In this document: in pieces, positions 10,301 through 19,422 of the stretch
Position numbering within the stretch: the stretch's first letter is position 1
Layout of the letters: each line of letters starts with the position of its first letter
Source of the DNA: Sphaeroforma arctica JP610
Taxonomy: Eukaryota; Opisthokonta; Ichthyosporea; Ichthyophonida
Assembly: GCF_001186125.1 (NCBI RefSeq)
Contig: NW_014040310.1
Span: forward strand, 1 to 20,244
DNA: 20,244 nt
Reading direction: 5' to 3'
Notes under the pieces: generated by a model
Database searches by the model: none
Told to the model about the DNA's origin: nothing
Seen by the model: only the letters and a program-made list of their open reading frames with translations
Program-made: the position numbers and the translations under genes

Positions 10301-13300
10301 AGCTAATACGCTCTATATCAATCTAAGCGTCGGGTTGCTAAATAACAGAAGGTGAGAGAAGAAAGAGTACATGTCAGCGTACAGCTAACACACTATATAA
10401 TTCTAGTTAGGATTTTGTACCAAGAAGATCAGTATAAGCATTATGGTGTCGATAGAGCACATTCTGTCGACAGATGCGACCAAGGTGTATGAAAAGAGGC
10501 CTTTGTTCTATATCAAGGGTAAGCTCTCACATTAGCTCAACAAATCGGGCCTCAGTAAGCCAGCATGGGGGGTCCTAAAGAATATAAGGAGATATACTAC
10601 CCTATATACCAGCCTCAAGCCAACAACCAATATAGAGAATATGTAGGCTCAGGTTGTTATGAATACGGATACACTGTCCGTCGTACGGTACATACAGTTA
10701 TATGCCACATAAGCACACTTACCTTCTCCAGAGAGTCCGCAGGCTTGCACAATAATCCTCGGACAAGGCGTATCACACTTGCACGGTCACTCAAATCCTA
10801 CCAGAATGAATGAATGAGTTATAGAGTAGTGGCAAGAAAATGTGTTAGTGTATTCAGGTGCATACGTGAATTGTACCAGAATGGTACTGGAGAGTGGAGA
10901 CAAGGATATGGGCTAGTGTATTTGGATGGATACATGGAACCTACGAGAATGGTATTGGAGAGTAGAGGCAAGGGCAGATGTTTGTGTGTCCGGGTGGACA
11001 CATAAATCCTACCAGCATGTATGTGATTGGAGAGCGCAGGCAAATTTAGGTGATGGTGTATTCGGGTATATATATATGAATCCTACCAGAATAGAATTGG
11101 GTTAGTGTCTTCGGGTGGATCCATGACTTCTACTAGTATAAGCAAAAGAAGATCAAAGAGTCGTACCAACTGTATGGCAGTGATTTGAAGTCCATGTGCG
11201 ACGATTGTGCGCTGTGGTCTTTAGCAAATATTGCACAGTAGCGAGACACGGGCTGTATGTGTGTGATTTGCGAAGTCTGCGGCTAGGGACATACGCACTT
11301 TCTGTCATACTGGTTGAATCTGGGTTATTATTGGTCAAATAAAAGACTTGTAGCAAAACACAACACGCAAAGGTCAGAAACAATTTGTGACCACCTGCCT
11401 TACCCGTTCGCTGTGCTGGACATCCAAGTCTGCCAGGCGACTCAGTACAAGCAGTTTGGCCGTGAACTCGTGGACTTCATTGCAGGTCATGTCCAGGCGC
11501 ATCTTCAGCTCTTGTAGCGGTACTAGGCCCAGCAACACACGCCAGGCGATATATCTGTAGTGTGTGTGGGGAAAACAATGGGCGAACTTAAGATGAGGGG
11601 AGGTGTGTTATACTATGGAACTAGTATTAATTGCACAGCGCCTACCAACGAGTCAGCCTTCTATTGCGGTACTAAGGCCAGTAGCACACGCCAGGCCATA
11701 TCTCTGTATTGTACATATATGTGTGGTGTTCATAGACTAAGAGCATATATTGTACCATGGCATAAGCAGGTTGCAAAGCACTGCTAAACATAAACTGATG
11801 CGATTTTAGGGGTCGCGTGCCGTGTAGTAGTCTTTTCGAACGAGTTTTAGCTAAAAAAAGTAACGGAACTATCAAGTAAGCTCTGTGGCCGTTCCAAGAT
11901 AATGCCGAGAAGAAAACAAAAACACCCCTCATTGACACAGAAGAAACTCTGTTACAAAATCCGGCAGAACGCTGTAGTACATAATTCAGATGTAATTTTG
12001 TAATATGATCTTCGCATTTGACTATACAACATAAAATAATATATCCAGGACTATGGCATCTCACTCTAGAGATTACATGTACATACACAAATGCAAGCAG
12101 CAGACAATGTTGTAATATGATCTTCGCATTTGACTATACAACATAAAATATTATATCCGGGACTATGGCACCTCACCCTAGGGATTATATGTACATACAC
12201 AAATGCAAGCAGCAGACAGCCACACAGAAGGGTCACGTGACCCCTATTTAGACCCGGAGGAATCGTTAACGTTTTCATCCGGCGTTGCAAACACGCGATT
12301 CTCCTGGCACACATACATATAAGCGTATTTATATATCATAGCTATAGTCGACTGTACATACAAACGTAAAGATAGCAGACAGCCACACTAAAAGAGTCAA
12401 AAGGCCCCAATTCATACCTAGATGTGTCATTGACGTCTTCATCCGGCGTTGCAAACACGAGTTCAGACAGGAGGTCTGCATTGGTAGCAGATTCGAGTTC
12501 CTCCTGGCACAGATACAACACGCGCGCAACAGCAAGTGATATGCGAGCCTCAAGAGAAGTGGCAAGCGTCTCGGTGACTTTACCCGTGTGACTGATACTA
12601 GCAGCCTCGGAAATAGTCAAGGCTTGACCTGAGTTGTTCATGGGTTTGTCGGCAGGGGAATCTCGTTTAGGGATGTTTATGTAATCCGAATAATCAGTTA
12701 TACATACAAACACATTCTCTCTGATATAAAGATAGAGACACACAGACACAGAAATGCAAATTTCCCATCACACACATTAATATAAAGTATTGTATATGTT
12801 ACATAAGCACTCCTACACAGAGTGCGACAGACCCATACACCCACCCACACCCACAGCCACATATTTATATAAATTATGCAGAGTAGTACTTCAGTACACA
12901 CAGGCACCATGCAGCACAAACATCCCTATATTCATACTACACAAAAACCCTAGGATAAATATCCCACGAGGAACGTACCGTTAGTTAAAAGCCCATCTAC
13001 TGCCGATGTTGGCTCAGGCCCCCCGTACTGTATGTGGTCATACTTTGGTACCGCATCAGGGTGCTTGATCCACAGTCTAATTAGGCCAGAGCGCACACTT
13101 GTCGCATTGAAGTCATAACGCACGGCTATCTCGTTAACTGGACGAAAATGCAGTGCACGTATCAAACTACGGTTAGGACATGTTCAATGCATACGTGCAT
13201 AAACACGTGTATGATGTACGACTGTGCATGCGGGGTTGATTGGTTAAATAGGACAGAAGTTAAGGACGTATCACTGTAGTGGACGTGTTGGGAGTACCAC

Positions 13301-14166
13301 ATTGAATCAACGCCGGCATTGTACAGGAATACTTGAGCAAGGGTGGGTGACAAAGTTAGAAACGAGGTGCGGTGGTTTCATAGCAGTTGTCACTTCAATA
13401 AAGAGTATGCAGCACAAAAAGCCGCTCCAAACAAGGTGATGCATAGAAAACAAACATAGGGCTACACGCAGATCAACACCAACCGTCAGACGATAACTAT
13501 GTGTCCTGTATAACTGATATGACATACCGTAAGGCGATACAGCAAATGAAAATTCGATACAAATAGATTGAACAAGGAGGTTAAACTCTCGATACCGTTT
13601 TAGGACCATCGCGCATTCTTGTATCCCGCACAGGCCAGTTGTTGGTACGACTGACCAAGGTTATATAGTAGTGCAGCCTGGTATAGAGTCCCAACACTTA
13701 TCAGACATTGCATCGACCCAGACACAAATCACAACGTGGGGGTGATACCGGCCTCGTTTGACACTGATTTAAGTACTCGCGTACTGGCCAAAACAATACC
13801 AAAAACAAATGATTTCAGAATACCACAGCCATTTTCATGGAGAAAGGATGTGTGGAAATATACCTGTTACATGTAGTTGCGCGGACTCCAGCTCTAACAT
13901 TGTGACTGAATGTCTGCAGTACAAACTGCAGATCAGGCTCCTCAGATCGAGGGCGTTGGCCGTGAGGGTATGCAAGCCTGAGGAGAGTCGTACAAATACA
14001 CACGACGCAACGTGGGAGTACGTAGGTTGCGTAGATTTCGGTAAGTACTACCATAGTTACAAGAGAAAGTTTCCTTACCGCCCTCCTTAAAATTGAAATC
14101 ACCGAAGCATTGAATGCTGACAAAAACAAGGTGTAACCGATTTCTAGACACACCCACACCCACACC

Positions 14167-14207
<41 letters not shown>

Positions 14208-15046
14208 CTATATATACTATATATAATATGTAATATACATATACATATATATATCAGATATACACATACATACATTAATAATAGAAATAAAAATCATAGC
14301 TTGAGATGTTGTAGATTACACAGACATGTATGGTTGCGATGAAACCGAGTGCGCCGGGGGGTTTCTTTGCATGCTCAACAGGCCATTGTACACACTTTCG
14401 GAGCATCTATGAAGCACAGGTACACCTGGACTGCACACAACTAGCACACAAATCATATCGAAAATCATCACACGTACGGATGCGATGGAACCGTCTGTGA
14501 CGCTGTTCGGTTGTCTTGATTTTCTTTGCATGCTTAATACGGCCATTTTGCACGGCGTCCACCAAACGTGCCAGCGACTACTAAGGTGTCAATTTTGCTT
14601 GGCAACATCGTGTATAGCAATACAAATAGTAGACGTGTGCTAGCATGCATAGCTCAAATGATGCCCGACCAATTGCGACAGTGCTGGTATTGTCGCAAAT
14701 CATATCTCACCATGCTGAAGGTACTCACCAGGATGGCACATGTGACAATCCACCAATTGCGACAGAGTCTGTTGGTGCCGCAATTGTTCGACCAGCTCTT
14801 GTTTTAGCGCGCGCATGGTGGCTTCGTAGAGGCCTTCACCTGCCGAGACCCCATTGTGATAGGCTATTCTCCGAGATGGCGTGCTAGGGTAAGTTTGGTG
14901 AAATCAGGTGAGAACGGGGAGGGACAGAGAGGCGCAGACACGGATTGTACTGAGATGTTATGTGAGTGTGGTTTGTTGTGTACAAAACTGAGAGGAGACA
15001 TATACAGACACACACTGTCACAAACAAACACACACGCACACTATCA

Positions 15047-15085
<39 letters not shown>

Positions 15086-15139
15086 GTACATACGTGTGAA
15101 TACAAATGCACATATATACCCACATGCACAAATTCTTAT

Positions 15140-15172
<33 letters not shown>

Positions 15173-16003
15173 TATACATACGTATAAATACAAATGCACA
15201 TATGAACCCACATGCACAAATTCTGATATGCATATACTCACATTCACACACAGACACAGATATAGACACAGACACAGACACAGGCACGGACACAGACACA
15301 GACATATATATATACTGATATACACATACCCATCCAGCCACTTCTCGGCAGCTTTGATAGCTTCAAAGAGCATCCTCTCTCTGTCCCGTCCGATAGGAAA
15401 GCGCTCAGCCGCCTGCTGCAGCACAAACACTCGCGTCTCAACATCAGGCAACGACATCACAAGGGCGGACATGGTGTCGTACGTCATTCCATATATTCTT
15501 GCTATCCGTCTATGCCAGAGTGGAATATGACATGAAGGATTATACGGGTTTGGTGGGTTTTAGGGGATTGTAGGGAATGTGCCATGCGGTATACTCGTGT
15601 TTATCTAAGTATATGTAATTACTGATAATTACTTTTAAGCGAGTAGAGATCTAGGGGGTTCTAGGGGAAGTTGAGTTCCATATCAAGATACACAATATCC
15701 TAGCTATACGGCTGTGCTAGAGCCCGATGGGAGGCAAGCATATAGGGTTAACATGTACTCGTGCTATAAGTCTGTGTCAGAATTATTAATGTGAGGTAGG
15801 GTTCCAGGGTTCCAGGGTTTAATGGTTTTTATGGTTCCGCGTCAAATGCTAAACACTCCCACTAGTTGCTTATATCGAAACAGTATCTACGATACGCATA
15901 GTATATCCATTACTAGCACTGTTGACGCGCGCTCTCTGAAAGCACAAATGGTAGTAGTAGAGTAGTAGTAGTAGTAGAGTATATATATATATATATATAT
16001 ACC

Positions 16004-16043
<40 letters not shown>

Positions 16044-19000
16044 TATAAATATATAAATATATAAATATATAAATATATAAATATATAAATATACACACGT
16101 TCGGATATACAAAATCTACACAGTCATGTGCAAACGATACAGCAGGTGATGTGAGGAACACTGACTGTATGCGCCGATGATGGGTATTGCTGTGATGTAA
16201 AGACTCGTTAAAAGTTACACCAAATTTACTGATCTACCCTTTGAAGTGCTAGTACTGAAGGTACCCGTTTTGCCTGTAGACGTTTGTAAGCATTCGTATA
16301 TCGAGTGCTTCTCAAACGGGTGTGTTATCTGTATTTAAGTTCGGATTTGAAAGATGTAGAAAACTCTGTGTTAGTGTAAAGGCTTGTTTATGCGGCGTGC
16401 TTGCTGTTTGTCAAGTGAGTGTTTGAATGTACGGTTTATCGTGCTATGTCATACCGAGCCATAGATGATTATGTACACTTACTGGTCATTTGCCCTGTTT
16501 TTTTTTGAAGGATACACATTTTAATTGGACTATAGATAAGTATAAACATGAAGAGCATACACACATACTACTATGTTGGGTATATGTACTTATAGATGCT
16601 TAGCTACGAACGCGCACATACTGCTTCTCGACCGAAAGGAAACCAGTCTGGAGCTCACACTCGTTTGCAGTCTGTTGAGAATCATTCTGTGTTGAGTCGG
16701 TTGAATGCGCCAATCGTTGGATGGCAGCCGAGTACCCGTCAATAATACCTACGCATGACAAGAAGGTGTACGCATTAATTGTACCTACGCATGATAAGGT
16801 GCACCCATTGATTGTACCTACGCATGATAAGGTGTACCCATTAGTTGTACCTACACTCAGTAAGAGGGCGTCCCCAATAGTTATACGCACGCACATTAAC
16901 AAGATATACCCATTAATTGTACATACGCACAAAAACAAGGTGTACCCATTATTTGTACTTACGCACAAGAACAGTATATACCCATCAATTATACCTACGC
17001 ACAATAATAGAGTGTACCCGTCAATTATACCTACACACAAAAACAAGATATATCCACTGACTATACATACGCACAAAACAAGATATACCTACTAAAATAC
17101 CTACACATAATAGTGAGGTATACCCATTGAATTGTAACTTCACACAATAGCAGGGAGTAGCCATTAATTATACCTACGCACAATAGCAAGGGGTACCCAT
17201 TAGTTCCACCTACGCGCACTAGCAAGATATACCTATTAGTTTATGACAACACAATATGCACAATATAGGTGCCCCCATGACTATACCTACACACAGTATC
17301 CAGATGAGCCCATTAATTGAACCTAGGCCTATTCATCTAGGTGTACCCATCAATTATACATACACACAGCAGCTAGATGAGCCCATCAATTGCACCTGCG
17401 CATATTCATCTAGGTGTACCCATTATTTATACATACACACAGTAGCAAGGCGAGTTTATCAATGGTACCTACGCATATTCATCTAGGTGTACCCATCATT
17501 TATACATACGCACAGTAGCTAGATGAGTCCATAAATTGTACCTACGCATATTCATACAGGTGTACTTCAATGGCTAAACTCTAAAACCCTACACACACAA
17601 ACGTAGACACATCAACTATAAATACAGACGAGAGCACACAAGCCCAGCCAGCAACACGCACGCACGCACACAAAAACATACAGAAATACAGAGACAGAGA
17701 TAGACATATACATATAGCACAGCCGGCCACACATGCACGCACACACACGCATACACATATATACACTAATAGAAGCACACTTGAGTGGATACAAGCACAG
17801 TCAGACGCACAGATCCATACCATCCATGACAGCAACCACGAACTCCTTGTGGTCGATATCCAGCATCTTGATCAGCGGAACCATGGCGTGCATGCGCATA
17901 GTAATACCTCTAGCCGGCGAGAGCGTGTCGGATAAATTGTCCGATGAAGTAGCGCCGGGGCACTCCGCGGCGGGTGAGCAGACGTCGTTGCGTAGGACAC
18001 TCATGACTTCCTTCTTGCGCATGAGCTGATGGAAGGGCAGACGCTGACGAGCGTGTTGGTCTCGCATGCGGTGTAGGTAGCTGTGTGCAGACAGTTGGGT
18101 GTAGTTTGCAGAGGGGGTTGAATTGTAGCCATGGAAGCTTGTACACCCGTGGTCAAACAAAGATAAACTAGAAATGCTGGTCTCACAGGCGGTATAGGTA
18201 GCTGTTTGCAGACGGTTGGGTATAGTTTGCAGAAGAGGTTGTATTGCATTATGCTACAAGAATGGAAACAACCAGCACAATAGCACGCGCTGTAAGTCTA
18301 TGCGAGTGCGTATGCAAACGATAGAATCAGTCTTGTGACACGCATTGCAGGTGGCCGTGTACAGAAGGTTGGGTGCAGTTTGCCGATGGGGATAGTTGGG
18401 AGCGCGTGTGGAAAAATTTAAGTGACTTGGTAGAGGAGAGCCGCACTATACACACTGCATGCATAAATTGAAGCAAGGTGATCATTGTGATACTTAATAA
18501 AAGCTTATACATCCGGTTGCAAACATAAACAAACTAGAAATACTGGTCTCAAATACCGGACTTCTGCTGAGGATATCACAACCATGTAGTTTTGCCGTAT
18601 GCTCAATTCAGCATCTTACTACCATTGCCTGTGTGCCTTTATCATAGTATGGATTTTAGCACGGTCCCCGTTTGACCAACAATTGACATAGAGCTATGGT
18701 ATGTAATCAATCACACAGAAGTTCGATTTCCCCTTCACATGTGTGCATAATTGGCACATCTCACAGGAAGTTTCAACTACACAGATTTGGTATATCTAAC
18801 AGAAAAAGAGAAGCGATTCGCACAGTTTCACATAAACACGAAAATAGTCGGCTTACCCAGAGATTAGTTGCTTGCCCACAGGGCCCTGTGTATGTAGGTT
18901 CTGTACCAATTTGTCCTGTTTCCAATATTGATATCAGTGGAAGTGATCATTAAAACTAGTGGAAGTGTGAGAGTGTACTTGCAAATTTGTCCTATTCCAT

Positions 19001-19389
19001 CAAAAAAGACATCCATATGTCCAGTCTGTCTATTGATATATGTTACCGTGATGCGATATAACAATCACACATTCTGCCCCGTGTCTCTGGGTTCTATACC
19101 GATTTGCAATTTCAACTATAATATAAATAAAATTGTGTAAGCGTAGAAGCCATGATATGGCGAGCTGACACCATTATACAAGATATTGTGCTCAGACAGC
19201 ACTTCGGAGTATCTGGTATGTGGTATATATGAGATATATGGGACATATGAGATATATGGAATATACATATACATATGCATATAAATACACACACACACAC
19301 ACACATATATATGTATATATATATATTTATATACACACATACATATATAAGATATATATTTGTATATATATATATAAATAGATATATAT

Positions 19390-19422
<33 letters not shown>

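Noticed and set aside
9941-10402. CRISPR-like array of spaced repeats
   Set aside because: Units are contiguous and diverged along their whole length, with no constant repeat and unique spacer; the context is a eukaryotic intron.
13307-13606. 100-codon minus-strand frame including [11 protein letters not shown]
   Set aside because: It is in a different frame from the exon 7 reading, has no acceptor in phase, and lies in intron 7.
14856-15530. 224-codon plus-strand open frame rich in HTHTHT
   Set aside because: It is the translation of CA and GACA microsatellites and runs antisense through KNTC1-like exon 4; no domain, no splice support.
15870-16112. Minus-strand open frames rich in YIYIYI
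   Set aside because: Translation of the TA and AAATATAT arrays.
16721-17095. Plus-strand open frame of 12-residue IVPTHDK-type repeats
   Set aside because: It stays open only because the minisatellite unit is near 36 bp; the other strand is open for the same reason. No start context or conserved flank.
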